DNA from: Actinomycetales bacterium SN12
Lineage (GTDB): Bacteria; Actinomycetota; Actinomycetes; Actinomycetales; Microbacteriaceae
Reading direction: 5' to 3'
Length of the DNA: 64,000 nt
Assembly: GCA_002837415.1 (NCBI GenBank)
Contig: PJCV01000001.1
Span: 372,001-436,000 of the forward strand
Part shown: positions 26,716-36,807 of the stretch, piece after piece
Numbering within the stretch: the stretch's first letter is position 1
Layout of the letters: each line of letters starts with the position of its first letter
The notes under the pieces: generated by a model
The model's input: the letters and a program-made list of their open reading frames with translations, nothing else
Database searches by the model: none
What the model was told of the DNA's origin: nothing
Made by a program: the position numbers and the translations under genes

Positions 26716-27908
26716 TTGCTCACCGCCTCGAGCTCGGCCTCGAGAGCGGCGGTCAGCTCGTCCTGCAGCGACGGGATGCCGATGCGCTGCACGACCTCGG
26801 TGAGGAAGCCGAACACGACGAGGCGACGCGCCTCCTCCTCGGAGATGCCTCGAGCCTGCAGGTAGAACAGCTGCTCGTCGTCGAAGCGACCCGTGGCACT
26901 GGCGTGGCCGGCCCCGGCGATGTCGCCGGTCTGGATCTCCAGGTTCGGGATCGAGTCGGCGCGGGCGCCCTCGGTGAGCACGAGGTTGCGGTTCGCCTCA
27001 TAGGAGTCGGTTCCGGTGGCGTCCGGTCCGATCAGCACGTCGCCGATCCACACGCTGTGCGCGCTCTCGCCGTGCAGAGCGCCCTTGTAGAGGACATCGC
27101 CCGTGGTGTGCGCGCCCTTGTGGTGCAGGTAGACCTGGCTCTCCAGGTGCTGCCCCGAGTCGGCGAAGGACAGACCGTACAGGTACCCGTGCGATCCGGT
27201 GCCCGCGAGCTCGACGTTCGGGTTCACGCGCACGACGCCGCCGCCGAGGCTGACGACGATGTGCGTGAGCTCGGCATCGCGGTCGACGCGCGCCTGGTGA
27301 GCGGCCGCGTGCACCGCGTCATCCTCCCAGCGCTGCACGGTGACGAGCTTCAGCTTGGCTCCGTCGCGCACGATGATCTCGACGTTCTGCGCGTACTCAG
27401 CGGTGCCGCCGTGCTGCAGCACCACCGTCGCGACGCTGTGACGTCCGGCCTCGATCACGAGGTGGGCGTCGGCGCGGCCGCCGGTGCCGTCGATCGAGAC
27501 GAGGATCGGCTCGGCTACCTCCTCATCGGCGGGGATGCTGAGGTGCAGAGCCTCAGCGGCGCCCTGCCAGGCCACTGCGGAGACGACGTCCTCCGGGACG
27601 AAGAACTCGCCCCGCGGCGTCGCGCCGTGCGCGAGCGGCGTGCTCACGTACTGCTCGTGGCTGAAGGTGTACGAGACGCCGTCGTTCGCCTCGGCCGTGC
27701 CGAGCAGCGTCTTCAGCTGCGCGACGGGCGTGTGCTTCCAGTTGACCTCGCGCCCGGTCGGGGCGCCGAAGTCGTCGGGGTCGAACGACCGGGGCCGCTC
27801 CGAGCGGGTCTGCACCGGCACGAAGCCGGCGTCGGCCACCTGAGCGGCGGGGTCGATGTGCGCGTTCGTCTGCGGCGCCAGCTCGGGCGCCTGTGTGGGG
27901 GCCGTCAT
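26712..27908 (-). CDS. sufD: Fe-S assembly scaffold SufD
   Basis: A 398-residue scaffold subunit, partner of SufB in SufBC2D. GREVNWKHTPVAQLKTLL near residue 50 and the C-terminal HASATGRFDDEQLFYLQARGISEEEARRLVVFGFL are SufD/SufB-type beta-helix and ATPase-docking blocks. Its ATG shares one base with the sufB stop (TGATG), so translation is coupled. Compared with SufB it is shorter and more variable, as expected. Confidence 0.95.
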   Translation of the reverse strand: MTAPTQAPELAPQTNAHIDPAAQVADAGFVPVQTRSERPRSFDPDDFGAPTGREVNWKHTPVAQLKTLLGTAEANDGVSYTFSHEQYVSTPLAHGATPRGEFFVPEDVVSAVAWQGAAEALHLSIPADEEVAEPILVSIDGTGGRADAHLVIEAGRHSVATVVLQHGGTAEYAQNVEIIVRDGAKLKLVTVQRWEDDAVHAAAHQARVDRDAELTHIVVSLGGGVVRVNPNVELAGTGSHGYLYGLSFADSGQHLESQVYLHHKGAHTTGDVLYKGALHGESAHSVWIGDVLIGPDATGTDSYEANRNLVLTEGARADSIPNLEIQTGDIAGAGHASATGRFDDEQLFYLQARGISEEEARRLVVFGFLTEVVQRIGIPSLQDELTAALEAELEAVSK

Positions 27909-29326
27909 CAGCCGACCGATCCTTCCATGCCCATCTCGATGAGCTTGTTCAGTTCCATCGCGTACTCCATGGGCAGCTCGCGCGCGATCGGCTCGATGAA
28001 GCCGCGCACGATCATCGCCATGGCCTCGGTCTCCTCGATGCCGCGGGACTGCAGGTAGAAGAGCTGCTCCTCGCTGACCTTCGAGACCGTGGCCTCGTGA
28101 CCGAGCTGCACGTCGTCGACACGGATGTCGATCGCCGGGTACGTGTCGGAGCGCGATTGGGTGTCGACGAGCAGTGCATCGCAGACCACCGAGTTGGCGG
28201 AGTGGTGCGCCGCCGCGTCGACGCGGACCTCGCCGCGGTAACCGGCTCGTCCACCGCCGCGGGCGATCGACTTCGAGACGATCGACGACTGCGTGTACGG
28301 CGCCATGTGCACCATCTTCGCGCCGGCGTCCTGGTGCTGACCGGGACCTGCGAAGGCGACCGAGAGCGTCTCGCCCTTGGCGTGCTCGCCCATCAGGTAG
28401 ATCGAGGGGTACTTCATCGTCACCTTGGAGCCGATGTTGCCGTCGACCCATTCCATCGTGGCGCCCTCATGGGCGACCGCGCGCTTGGTGACGAGGTTGT
28501 ACACGTTGTTCGACCAGTTCTGGATCGTCGTGTAGCGCACGCGGGCGTTCTTCTTCACGATGATCTCGACCACGGCCGAGTGCAGCGAGTCCGACTTGTA
28601 GATCGGGGCGGTGCAGCCTTCGATGTAGTGGACGTAGCTGTCCTCGTCGGCGATGATCAGGGTCCGCTCGAACTGGCCCATGTTCTCGGTGTTGATGCGG
28701 AAGTACGCCTGCAGCGGGATCTCGACGTGGACGCCCTTGGGCACGTACACGAACGAGCCGCCCGACCAGACGGCCGTGTTGAGCGCGGCGAACTTGTTGT
28801 CGCCCGTCGGGATCACGGTGCCGAAGTACTCCTCGAAGAACTCGGGGTGCTCGCGCAGCGCCGTGTCGGTGTCCATGAAGATGACGCCCTGGGCCTCGAG
28901 GTCCTCACGGATCTGGTGGTAGACGACCTCGGACTCGTACTGCGCAGCCACACCGGCGACGAGACGCTGACGCTCGGCCTCGGGGATGCCGAGTCGCTCG
29001 TAGGTGTTCTTGATGTCGTCGGGAAGGTCTTCCCAGCTCTGCGCCTGCTTCTCCGTGGAGCGGACGAAGTACTTGATGTTCTCGAAGTCGATGTCGCTGA
29101 GGTCGGCGCCCCAGGTCGGCATCGGCTTGCGGCCGAAGAGCGACAGGCCCTTGAGGCGGGTCTTCAGCATCCACTCCGGCTCGCTCTTGAGAGCCGAGAT
29201 GTCGCGCACGACGTCCTCGGAGAGACCGCGACGTGCGCTGGCACCCGCAGCATCTGCGTCGTGCCAGCCGAACTCGTACACCCCCAGCCCTTCGAGTTCC
29301 GGGCGGTCGATCAGGACATCCGACAT
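27908..29326 (-). CDS. sufB: Fe-S assembly scaffold SufB
   Basis: A 472-residue main scaffold where Fe-S clusters are built. [23 protein letters not shown] opens the protein, and [39 protein letters not shown] and [19 protein letters not shown] are highly conserved. It is the first gene of the operon sufB-sufD-Rieske-sufC-sufT, with GAGGAGA upstream of the ATG. Unlike many actinobacteria no sufR regulator, sufS or sufU is adjacent. The 238-base divergent gap to ctaA holds no gene, and I found no clear operator. Confidence 0.97.
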   Translation of the reverse strand: MSDVLIDRPELEGLGVYEFGWHDADAAGASARRGLSEDVVRDISALKSEPEWMLKTRLKGLSLFGRKPMPTWGADLSDIDFENIKYFVRSTEKQAQSWEDLPDDIKNTYERLGIPEAERQRLVAGVAAQYESEVVYHQIREDLEAQGVIFMDTDTALREHPEFFEEYFGTVIPTGDNKFAALNTAVWSGGSFVYVPKGVHVEIPLQAYFRINTENMGQFERTLIIADEDSYVHYIEGCTAPIYKSDSLHSAVVEIIVKKNARVRYTTIQNWSNNVYNLVTKRAVAHEGATMEWVDGNIGSKVTMKYPSIYLMGEHAKGETLSVAFAGPGQHQDAGAKMVHMAPYTQSSIVSKSIARGGGRAGYRGEVRVDAAAHHSANSVVCDALLVDTQSRSDTYPAIDIRVDDVQLGHEATVSKVSEEQLFYLQSRGIEETEAMAMIVRGFIEPIARELPMEYAMELNKLIEMGMEGSVG

Positions 29327-29564
29327 GACACACTCTCCTCAACATGGCCCAGACGGTGTCATCCGCCCCGGCACACCGGTTCCCCGTCGAGTCTTCAGGG
29401 AATGGATGCCGCTCATGGGCCCTCATCTTCGGCGCAGGACTCGCGCCTAAACTGTCGGTGAGGGAATCCGCGCTGTATGCGCCCCTCATCACAATCCCGA
29501 TTCTACAGGTTCCGCCTCGCGGGCGGGCCGCGCCCGCCTGTCGATTCCGCGAACCGGAGGCACC

Positions 29565-30677
29565 ATGAACCATACCGCCGCCCCGGATACCCTGCCGGGC
29601 ACACGCACGTCCGGCGACACCCTGACGTGGCTGCCCACGACGATCGGCCGGCGGCTGCGTGTCTTCGCGTGGCTGTCGTTCATCGCCGAGGTGCTGATCA
29701 TCGGCACCGGCGGCGCCGTGCGCCTGACCGGCTCGGGCCTCGGCTGCTCGGAGTGGCCGCTGTGCACCCCCGAGTCGCTCGTGCCGATCCTCGAGGTGCA
29801 GGGCGTGCACGGCGCGATCGAGTTCGGCAACCGGGTGATGACCGGCGTCGTCGGCCTGCTCGCCCTCGCTGTGCTCATGCTCACGCTGCATGTCATCAGC
29901 GGGCGCCGCCTGGTCGTGCGAGCTGTGTGGTTCGCGCTCGGCGGAATCGTGGCCGGCATCGCCGTGTACGTCGTGGCCTCCGCGCTCGACCTTCCCAGCG
30001 CAGCGCTGATGTCGGCCGTGCTGCTGCTGGCCGTGCTGGTCGGCGCGGCCGATTCGCTGCGTCAGACGACCCAGCGACGCGACCTGGCGGTGCTGGCCTG
30101 GGTGGTGCTGGTGGGCGTCATGGCTCAGGCCGTCGTGGGCGGCTTCGCGGTGATCAGCAGCCTCAACCCGTTCATCGTCGGATTCCACTACACCGTGTCG
30201 CTGCTGCTCGTCTGCGTCACCGCACTGTTCCTCGTCCGCCTGGGTGCTGAACCGGGGCCCCGCGCGGCCGCCGTGCCGCTGTGGTTCTCGATCACCGCGC
30301 ACGTCACCGGGCTCGCGCTGGCGCTCACGATCATCTTCGGGGTGCTGACCACCGGCTCCGGCCCGCACTCGGGTGACGGCGAGATCCTTCGACAGGGCTT
30401 CGACGCCAGCATCCTCGCTCACGTCCACTCCTGGCCCGGCTACGTGCTGGCGGCTCTCGTGCTGGTCCTGGCCGTCTCGGCCTGGGCCCTGAGGCTTCCG
30501 CCGCGCCGGTGGACGCTCGTGCTCATCCTGGCGATCCTCGTGCAGGTGGGCGTCGGCGTCCTGCAGGCGCGCACCGGTCTGCCGCCGGTGCTCATCGGCA
30601 TCCACATGGTGCTCGCCGCGCTGTCGGCTGCGACGTACACCGTGCTCGTCACGAAGCTGAAGAAGCCCGTCGGCTGA
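29565..30677 (+). CDS. ctaA: heme A synthase
   Basis: A 370-residue membrane enzyme that oxidises heme O to heme A for cytochrome aa3 oxidase. GTGGAVRLTGSGLGCSEWPLCTPESLVP is the CtaA/COX15 signature with a cysteine pair, VHGAIEFGNRVMTG has the conserved heme-ligand histidine, and HSWPGYVLAALVL and GIHMVLAALSAATY supply later histidines. About eight hydrophobic segments are present. GGAGGCACC precedes the ATG. It converges with ctaB, which makes its substrate. Confidence 0.94.
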   Translation: MNHTAAPDTLPGTRTSGDTLTWLPTTIGRRLRVFAWLSFIAEVLIIGTGGAVRLTGSGLGCSEWPLCTPESLVPILEVQGVHGAIEFGNRVMTGVVGLLALAVLMLTLHVISGRRLVVRAVWFALGGIVAGIAVYVVASALDLPSAALMSAVLLLAVLVGAADSLRQTTQRRDLAVLAWVVLVGVMAQAVVGGFAVISSLNPFIVGFHYTVSLLLVCVTALFLVRLGAEPGPRAAAVPLWFSITAHVTGLALALTIIFGVLTTGSGPHSGDGEILRQGFDASILAHVHSWPGYVLAALVLVLAVSAWALRLPPRRWTLVLILAILVQVGVGVLQARTGLPPVLIGIHMVLAALSAATYTVLVTKLKKPVG

Positions 30678-30696
30678 GACGGATCGCACCTGAAGC

Positions 30697-30729
30697 GAGA
30701 GGCCCGCACCGATCCGGTGCGGGCCTCTC
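30697..30729. terminator. bidirectional terminator between ctaA and ctaB
   Basis: GAGAGGCCCGCACC pairs perfectly with GGTGCGGGCCTCTC over 14 bp around a five-base loop, midway between the two converging stops. It should end both transcripts. Confidence 0.85.
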
Positions 30730-30747
30730 AGCGTCTCGTGCTGAAGG

Positions 30748-31683
30748 TCAGAACGGCAGCAGCGGGTCGACCGCGACCGCGAGGAAGATCAGCGTCAGGT
30801 AGGTGATCGACGCGTGGAACACGCGCATCGGACGCGCCTCGCCGCCGTGCACGGCGCGGTTGTAGAGGCGGTGCGACTCGTAGATGAACCAGCCGCCGAA
30901 GACCAGGGCCGAGACCGTGTAGACGAGTCCCATGTGCGCGACCGGCACGAGCAGCATCGAGCACGCCACCGTTGCCCAGGCGTACAGGATGACCTGCAGG
31001 CCCACCTGCGAGGCCGAGCGGGTGACGCCGAGCATCGGCACGTCCACGTCGTCGTAGTCGTCCTTGTACTTCATCGACAGCGGCCAGTAGTGCGGCGGGG
31101 TCCAGAGGAAGACGAGCACGAACAGCACGAACGGCGGCCAGTCCAGCGAGCCCGTGACGGCGCTCCAGCCGATCAGCACCGGGAAGCACCCGGCGATGCC
31201 GCCCCAGACGATGTTCTGCTCGGTGCGGCGCTTCAGGATCATCGTGTAGATCACGACGTAGAAGAAGATCGCGGTCACCGAGAGCGCCGCGGCGAGCCAG
31301 TTGGTCGTCAGCAGCAGCCAGACGGTGGATGCCACGGCGAGCAGCCACGAGAACACGAGGGCTCCGCGCGGCGAGACCTCCCCCGTCACGAGGGGCCGGT
31401 TCTCGGTCCGCTTCATGTGCACGTCGATGTCGCGATCGAGGTACATGTTGAAGGAGGCCGCAGACGAAGCGCTCATCGCACCGCCGATCACGGTCGCGAT
31501 GACGAGCCAGATGTCGGGCATCCCCCGCTCGGCGAGGAACATCACCGGAACGGTGGAGACGAGCAGCAGTTCCAGCACGCGGGGCTTGGTGAGGGCGATG
31601 TACCCGCGGATCTTCTGGCCGAACGAGTGATGAGTCGCGGCGGCCTGCGATGTCGTCGAGATCGCGATCCCCTCCTTATACAT
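30748..31683 (-). CDS. ctaB: heme O synthase (protoheme IX farnesyltransferase)
   Basis: A 311-residue UbiA-family membrane enzyme that adds a farnesyl group to heme [20 protein letters not shown] is the N-terminal block, [23 protein letters not shown] holds the first Asp-rich motif, and [10 protein letters not shown] is the second. About nine hydrophobic segments are visible. The annotated ATG is preceded by GGGGGGA, but codons 3-6 (AAGGAGGGG) themselves look like a ribosome site, so the true start may lie a few codons downstream at a non-standard codon. TAGAAT at 31704-31699 is a likely -10. It is divergent from tkt. Confidence 0.93.
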   Translation of the reverse strand: MYKEGIAISTTSQAAATHHSFGQKIRGYIALTKPRVLELLLVSTVPVMFLAERGMPDIWLVIATVIGGAMSASSAASFNMYLDRDIDVHMKRTENRPLVTGEVSPRGALVFSWLLAVASTVWLLLTTNWLAAALSVTAIFFYVVIYTMILKRRTEQNIVWGGIAGCFPVLIGWSAVTGSLDWPPFVLFVLVFLWTPPHYWPLSMKYKDDYDDVDVPMLGVTRSASQVGLQVILYAWATVACSMLLVPVAHMGLVYTVSALVFGGWFIYESHRLYNRAVHGGEARPMRVFHASITYLTLIFLAVAVDPLLPF

Positions 31684-31730
31684 GGCGGACGTCCCCCCAT
31701 TCTATGCCACCCGGCGTGTCGTGCCGGGTC

Positions 31731-31744
31731 GTCGCACGTGCGAC
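31731..31744. promoter_or_regulatory. palindrome GTCGCACGTGCGAC between ctaB and tkt
   Basis: A perfect 14-bp dyad lying upstream of the ctaB -10 (31704-31699). Its core CGCACGTGCG recurs at 31820-31829, 87 bases away centre to centre. GTGCCG and CGGCAC flank it and could extend a hairpin. It is a candidate operator for an unknown regulator. Confidence 0.5.
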
Positions 31745-31818
31745 TCGGCACGGGGTCCTCAGGCCCGAGGAGGGGGGATTATCCGCTCATCCGCAGACGC
31801 ACGCAACACACTCTGGTC

Positions 31819-31830
31819 GCGCACGTGCGC
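31819..31830. promoter_or_regulatory. palindrome GCGCACGTGCGC in the tkt promoter
   Basis: A perfect 12-bp dyad sharing CGCACGTGCG with the site at 31731-31744. It lies just upstream of TATGCT (31836-31841), inside the expected -35/-10 spacer, where bound protein would block or remodel the promoter. Confidence 0.5.
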
Positions 31831-31835
31831 CCCGC

Positions 31836-31841
31836 TATGCT
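31836..31841 (+). promoter_or_regulatory. probable -10 element of the tkt operon
   Basis: TATGCT is the best -10-like hexamer in the 254-base gap before tkt. It would give an untranslated leader of about 95 bases. There is no good -35, and a palindrome fills the spacer. Confidence 0.4.
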
Positions 31842-31943
31842 GAAACCCACTCGCGCACCCGCTGCTGTGCACATTCCACTCCGTGAAGACGCGGAAGGCG
31901 CAGGAATGCGGGAGCGTCCCAAAGCGTCTTAAGGAGTATGGCT

Positions 31944-34040
31944 GTGGCAGAACTGCACTGGGATGAGATCGATCGGCGCGCGGTGGACACCGCCCGACTG
32001 CTGGCGGCTGATGCCGTCGAGAAGGTGGGCAACGGTCACCCCGGCACGGCGATGAGCCTCGCTCCCGCGGCGTACCTCCTCTACCAGCGCGTCATGCGCC
32101 ACGATCCCGCCGACACCGACTGGCTCGGCCGCGACCGCTTCATCCTCTCGGTCGGCCACTCGTCGCTGACGCAGTACGTGCAGCTGTACCTCGGCGGCTT
32201 CGGACTCGAGCTGGAAGACCTCGAGTCGCTGCGCACCTGGGGATCGAAGACCCCCGGTCACCCCGAGTACGGGCACACCAAGGGCGTCGAGATCACCACC
32301 GGCCCGCTCGGGCAGGGCCTCGCGTCGGCCGTCGGCTTCGCCTACGCCGCGCGGTACGAGCGCGGGCTGTTCGATCCGGATGCCGCTGCCGGCACCAGCC
32401 CGTTCGACCACTTCGTCTACGTGATCGCCGGCGACGGGGACATGCAGGAGGGCATCACCAGCGAGGCGTCGTCGCTCGCCGGACACCAGGAGCTCGGCAA
32501 CCTCATCGCCATCTACGACTCCAACCAGATCTCCATCGAGGACGACACCGACGTGGCGTTCACCGAGGACGTGGCCGCGCGCTATGAGGCGTACGGCTGG
32601 CACGTGCAGACGGTCGACTGGAAGAAGACCGGCCAGTACGTCGAGGACGTCGCGGAGCTGCACGCCGCGATCGCCGCCGCGCAGGGCGAGCAGTCGAAGC
32701 CCTCGCTGATCATCCTGAAGACCATCATCGGCTGGCCCTCGCCCGGAAAGCAGAACAGCGGCAAGATCCACGGATCGGCGCTCGGCGCCGACGAGCTGGC
32801 CGCGACGAAGAAGGTGCTCGGCTTCGATCCCGAGCAGCACTTCGTCGTCGACGACGACGTCATCGCGCACACCCGCGAGCTCGGACAGCGCGCAGCCGAC
32901 GCGCGCGCCGAGTGGCAGAAGTCGTTCGACGCGTGGGCCGAGGCGAACCCCGAGCGCAAGGCGCTGCTCGACCGTCTCGAGGCGCACGAGCTGCCCGAGG
33001 GCATCGTCGACGCGCTGCCGGTGTTCGAGGCCGGCAAGGACGTCTCGACCCGCGCTGCGTCCGGACAGGTCATCAACGCCCTCGCCGCCCAGCTGCCCGA
33101 GCTGTGGGGCGGCTCAGCCGACCTCGCCGAGTCGAACCTCACGACCATCAAGGACGCGCCGTCGTTCATCCCGACGGAATGGTCGACCCACGAGTGGAAG
33201 GGCAACCCCTACGGTCGGGTGCTGCACTTCGGCATCCGCGAGCACGCCATGGGCGCGATCATCAACGGCATCGTGCTGCACGGCCCGACCCGCGCATTCG
33301 GCGGGACGTTCCTCATCTTCAGCGACTACATGCGCCCCGCCGTGCGCCTGGCCGCGCTGATGAACGTGCCGAGCATCTTCGTCTGGACCCACGACTCGGT
33401 GGCGCTCGGCGAGGACGGCCCGACGCACCAGCCGATCGAGCAGCTCGCCTCGCTGCGCCTGATCCCCAACTTCACCGTGGTGCGCCCCGCCGACGCCAAC
33501 GAGACCGCCGCAGCGTGGCTGGAGCTGCTGCGACGCCACGGCGGCCCCGCCGGCATCGCGCTGACGCGGCAGAACATCGCCGTCTTCGAGCGCGGCGACG
33601 GCGATGCCTCCGGAGACACCTTCGCCTCTGCCGCGAACACCGCCAAGGGCGCCTACGTGCTCGTCGACGCGCCGAACGGCACGCCGGACGTGATCCTCAT
33701 CGCCACCGGCTCCGAGGTGCAGCTCGCCGTCGCCGCACGCGAGACGCTCGCCGCCGAGGGCGTGGGAGCGCGCGTCGTGTCCGCCCCGTCGCTGGAGTGG
33801 TTCGCCGAGCAGGACGAGGCGTACCGCGAGTCGGTGCTGCCGGCATCCGTCACCGCACGCGTCTCGGTCGAAGCCGGATCCGTCGCCAGCTGGCGCGGCG
33901 TCGTCGGAGACCGTGGCCGCTCGATCGGCATCGACCACTTCGGTGCGTCGGCCGACTACAAGACCCTGTTCGAGAAGTTCGGCGTCACCGCCGAGGCGGT
34001 CGTCGAGGCCGCCCGCGAGACCATCGCCGCGGCACGCTGA
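31944..34040 (+). CDS. tkt: transketolase
   Basis: Transketolase moves two-carbon ketol units in the non-oxidative pentose phosphate pathway using thiamine diphosphate. The 698 residues match the family. The N-terminal [20 protein letters not shown] and the ThDP/metal motif [14 protein letters not shown]...N are clear, and the pyrimidine domain has [11 protein letters not shown] prefer GTG 31944 because AAGGAG ends seven bases upstream. The ATG at 31938 is only one base from it. First gene of tkt-tal-pgi-zwf-opcA-pgl, which supplies NADPH and pentoses. Confidence 0.96.
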   Translation: MAELHWDEIDRRAVDTARLLAADAVEKVGNGHPGTAMSLAPAAYLLYQRVMRHDPADTDWLGRDRFILSVGHSSLTQYVQLYLGGFGLELEDLESLRTWGSKTPGHPEYGHTKGVEITTGPLGQGLASAVGFAYAARYERGLFDPDAAAGTSPFDHFVYVIAGDGDMQEGITSEASSLAGHQELGNLIAIYDSNQISIEDDTDVAFTEDVAARYEAYGWHVQTVDWKKTGQYVEDVAELHAAIAAAQGEQSKPSLIILKTIIGWPSPGKQNSGKIHGSALGADELAATKKVLGFDPEQHFVVDDDVIAHTRELGQRAADARAEWQKSFDAWAEANPERKALLDRLEAHELPEGIVDALPVFEAGKDVSTRAASGQVINALAAQLPELWGGSADLAESNLTTIKDAPSFIPTEWSTHEWKGNPYGRVLHFGIREHAMGAIINGIVLHGPTRAFGGTFLIFSDYMRPAVRLAALMNVPSIFVWTHDSVALGEDGPTHQPIEQLASLRLIPNFTVVRPADANETAAAWLELLRRHGGPAGIALTRQNIAVFERGDGDASGDTFASAANTAKGAYVLVDAPNGTPDVILIATGSEVQLAVAARETLAAEGVGARVVSAPSLEWFAEQDEAYRESVLPASVTARVSVEAGSVASWRGVVGDRGRSIGIDHFGASADYKTLFEKFGVTAEAVVEAARETIAAAR

Positions 34041-34065
34041 GCGCTGCAGAAGGAGAACGAGAGAC

Positions 34066-35178
34066 ATGAGCACCCCCACTGAGAACCTCGCCCAGGCCGG
34101 CGTCAGCATCTGGCTCGACGACCTGTCGCGCACCCGCATCAGCTCCGGAAACCTCAAGCAGCTGATCGACACCCGCAACGTCGTCGGCGTGACCACCAAC
34201 CCCACGATCTTCGCCACGGCGCTGATGGATCAGAACGACACCTCCTACGACGAGCAGACCCACGAGCTCGCCGTCGCCGGCGCCAGCGCATCCGAGGCGA
34301 TCTTCGCCGCGACCACGCAGGATGTCGCGGACGCGCTCGACGTCTTCCGCCCGGTGTGGGAGGCGACGAACCACGTCGACGGTCGCGTCTCGATCGAGGT
34401 CTCCCCCGACCTCGCGCACGACACCGAGGGCACTGTCGCGTCGGCCAAGGAGCTGTGGCAGAAGATCGACCGCCCCAACCTGCTCGTGAAGATCCCCGCC
34501 ACCGAGGCCGGCCTGCCCGCCATCACCGAGGCGATCGCCACCGGCATCAGCGTGAACGTCACCCTGATCTTCAGCCTGGAGCGCTACAACGACGTCATCG
34601 ACGCCTACCTGACGGGACTCGAGCGCGCCCACGCCGCCGACTTCGACCTGGCGAGCATCCACTCGGTCGCCTCGTTCTTCGTGTCGCGCGTCGACACCGA
34701 GACCGACCGGCGTCTGGAGGAGATCGGAACCGAAGAGGCGCTGGCGCTCAAGAGCAAGGCAGGGCTCGCCAACGCGCGCCTCGCCTACGAGCTCTTCGAG
34801 AAGAAGTTCGCCGAGAAGCGCGCGCAGGATCTCATCGCCCTGGGCGCCAACCTGCAGCGTCCCCTGTGGGCCTCCACCGGTGTCAAGGACCCGAACCTGC
34901 CGGACACGCTGTACGTGACCCAGCTCGTCGCTCCCGGTGTCGTGAACACGATGCCCGAGAAGACGCTCGAGGCGACCTTCGACCACGGTGAGGTGACCGG
35001 CGACACCATCACCTCGACCTACGCCGAGTCGCACGAGGTCATGGCGAACCTCAAGGCCGTCGGCGTCGACTTCGACGACGTCACCCGCCTGCTCGAGGAG
35101 GAGGGCGTCGCGAAGTTCATCGACTCGTGGCACGGCCTGCTCGACAGCGTCGCGAAGGTTCTGGAAGCAGCACGATGA
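34066..35178 (+). CDS. tal: transaldolase
   Basis: A 370-residue actinobacterial-type transaldolase that moves dihydroxyacetone units between sugar phosphates. [13 protein letters not shown] near residue 45 and the Schiff-base lysine K142 in [12 protein letters not shown] identify it. SINVTLIF-like ([13 protein letters not shown]) and [16 protein letters not shown] follow. AGAAGGAGAACGAGAGAC precedes the ATG, 25 bases after tkt. It is longer than E. coli TalB, as in corynebacteria. Confidence 0.96.
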   Translation: MSTPTENLAQAGVSIWLDDLSRTRISSGNLKQLIDTRNVVGVTTNPTIFATALMDQNDTSYDEQTHELAVAGASASEAIFAATTQDVADALDVFRPVWEATNHVDGRVSIEVSPDLAHDTEGTVASAKELWQKIDRPNLLVKIPATEAGLPAITEAIATGISVNVTLIFSLERYNDVIDAYLTGLERAHAADFDLASIHSVASFFVSRVDTETDRRLEEIGTEEALALKSKAGLANARLAYELFEKKFAEKRAQDLIALGANLQRPLWASTGVKDPNLPDTLYVTQLVAPGVVNTMPEKTLEATFDHGEVTGDTITSTYAESHEVMANLKAVGVDFDDVTRLLEEEGVAKFIDSWHGLLDSVAKVLEAAR

Positions 35179-36773
35179 CCGTCTCGGTGCACGTGTCGCA
35201 GGCGGCGCAGGCCGCCGTCGAGCAGCTCGTGTCAGGGCTGGTCGACGACCTCGTCGCGTCACGTGTCACCGCTTCGGACAGCGACCTGTGGGGAGCGGAT
35301 GCCTCGGCCGAGGCATCCGTGCGCCTCGGCTGGGTGGACGCCGTCTCGAACTCCCGTCCGCTCGTCGCGGAGATCGTCGCCCTGCGCGACGATCTCCGCG
35401 CGCGCGGCGTCGACCGCATCGTGCTGGCCGGCATGGGCGGCTCTTCGCTCGCCCCTGAGGTCATCGCGAACACCGCCGGCGTGCCGCTGACCATCCTCGA
35501 CAGCACGGCGCCCGCGCAGGTGCTGCGCGCCATCGATGAGGGCCTCGGACGCACGGCCCTGGTCGTCTCGTCCAAGTCCGGCTCGACGATCGAGACCGAC
35601 TCGCAGCGGCGCGCCTTCGAAGCAGCCTTCAGCGACCTCGGCATCGACCCGGCGGAGCGCATCGTCGTCGTCACCGACCCGGGATCTCCGCTGGAGACCT
35701 CGGCTCGGGATGCCGGATACCGGGTGTTCACCGCCGATCCGAACGTCGGCGGACGCTACTCCGCGCTCACGGCCTTCGGGCTTGTTCCCGCAGGGCTCGC
35801 GGGCGCCGACATCGGCGAGCTGCTCGACGAGGCGGAGGCCTCGCTGCTGCAGTTCGCCGTCGACTCGCCCGAGAACCCGGCGCTCCGACTGGCCGCTGCG
35901 ATCGTGTGCGCCGAGCCGCGTCGCGACAAGCTCGGGCTCATCAGCGACGGCACGCACATCGAGGGCCTGCCCGACTGGATCGAGCAGCTGATCGCCGAAT
36001 CGACCGGGAAGGCCGGCACCGGCATCCTCCCCGTCGTGCTGCTGCCCGTCTCCCCCGAAGTGGAGTCGCATCCGGCCGATCTGCAGATCGTGCGGCTCGC
36101 GGACGACGCCGGAGAGTTCCACCGGCGCCACCACGACGAGATCCTCGTCAGCGGAACCCTCGGCGCGCAGTTCCTGCTCTGGGAGTACGCGACTGCGATC
36201 GCCGGGCGCCTGCTCGACATCAATCCGTTCGACCAGCCCGACGTCGAAGCGGCGAAGACCGCCGCGCGGGGGCTTCTCGACGCCCGCCCCGCAGCGACCA
36301 CGGCCGCCTTCGTCGAGAGCGGCATCGAGGTGCGCGCGTCCGATCCGGCGCTGCTTGGCCCGGGTACGCTGGCCGGCGTCCTCGACGCCCTCTGGACTCG
36401 CCTGGGCGCCGACGGCTACGTCGCGATCCAGGCCTACGTCGACCGCACCGGCATGCCGCAGCTCCAGGGGCTGCGCGAGATGGTGGCCGCGGACTCCGGG
36501 CGGCCGACCACGTTCGGGTGGGGTCCGCGCTTCCTGCACTCGACGGGCCAGTACCACAAGGGCGGCCCGGCACAGGGCGTGTTCCTGCAGATCACCGAGC
36601 GCACGGATGTCGATCTCGAGATCCCGGGACGGCCGTTCACGTTCGGACAGCTGATCGAGGCGCAGGCGGCCGGCGACGCGGCGGTGCTCGCAGGACTCGG
36701 TCGCCCCGTCGTCACCCTGACCATCACAGACGCCGTGGATGACGTGCTGGCGCTCTTCGAAGCCGCCCAGTGA
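35175..36773 (+). CDS. pgi: glucose-6-phosphate isomerase
   Basis: A 532-residue phosphoglucose isomerase linking glycolysis and the pentose phosphate pathway. Two SIS sugar-binding parts are visible: [15 protein letters not shown] and [14 protein letters not shown] with the substrate Ser/Thr cluster, and [11 protein letters not shown] and [15 protein letters not shown] later. Its ATGA overlaps the tal stop. Insertion of pgi between tal and zwf is a feature of several Actinomycetota but not of the classical corynebacterial operon. Confidence 0.92.
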   Translation: MTVSVHVSQAAQAAVEQLVSGLVDDLVASRVTASDSDLWGADASAEASVRLGWVDAVSNSRPLVAEIVALRDDLRARGVDRIVLAGMGGSSLAPEVIANTAGVPLTILDSTAPAQVLRAIDEGLGRTALVVSSKSGSTIETDSQRRAFEAAFSDLGIDPAERIVVVTDPGSPLETSARDAGYRVFTADPNVGGRYSALTAFGLVPAGLAGADIGELLDEAEASLLQFAVDSPENPALRLAAAIVCAEPRRDKLGLISDGTHIEGLPDWIEQLIAESTGKAGTGILPVVLLPVSPEVESHPADLQIVRLADDAGEFHRRHHDEILVSGTLGAQFLLWEYATAIAGRLLDINPFDQPDVEAAKTAARGLLDARPAATTAAFVESGIEVRASDPALLGPGTLAGVLDALWTRLGADGYVAIQAYVDRTGMPQLQGLREMVAADSGRPTTFGWGPRFLHSTGQYHKGGPAQGVFLQITERTDVDLEIPGRPFTFGQLIEAQAAGDAAVLAGLGRPVVTLTITDAVDDVLALFEAAQ

Positions 36774-36807
36774 GATCATCCTCACGACTTGGAGATATTT
36801 CCCACCG

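Noticed and set aside
29327..29564. SufR or iron-responsive operator between sufB and ctaA
   Set aside because: No convincing palindrome was found. TAGAAT at 29505-29500 lacks a -35 element.
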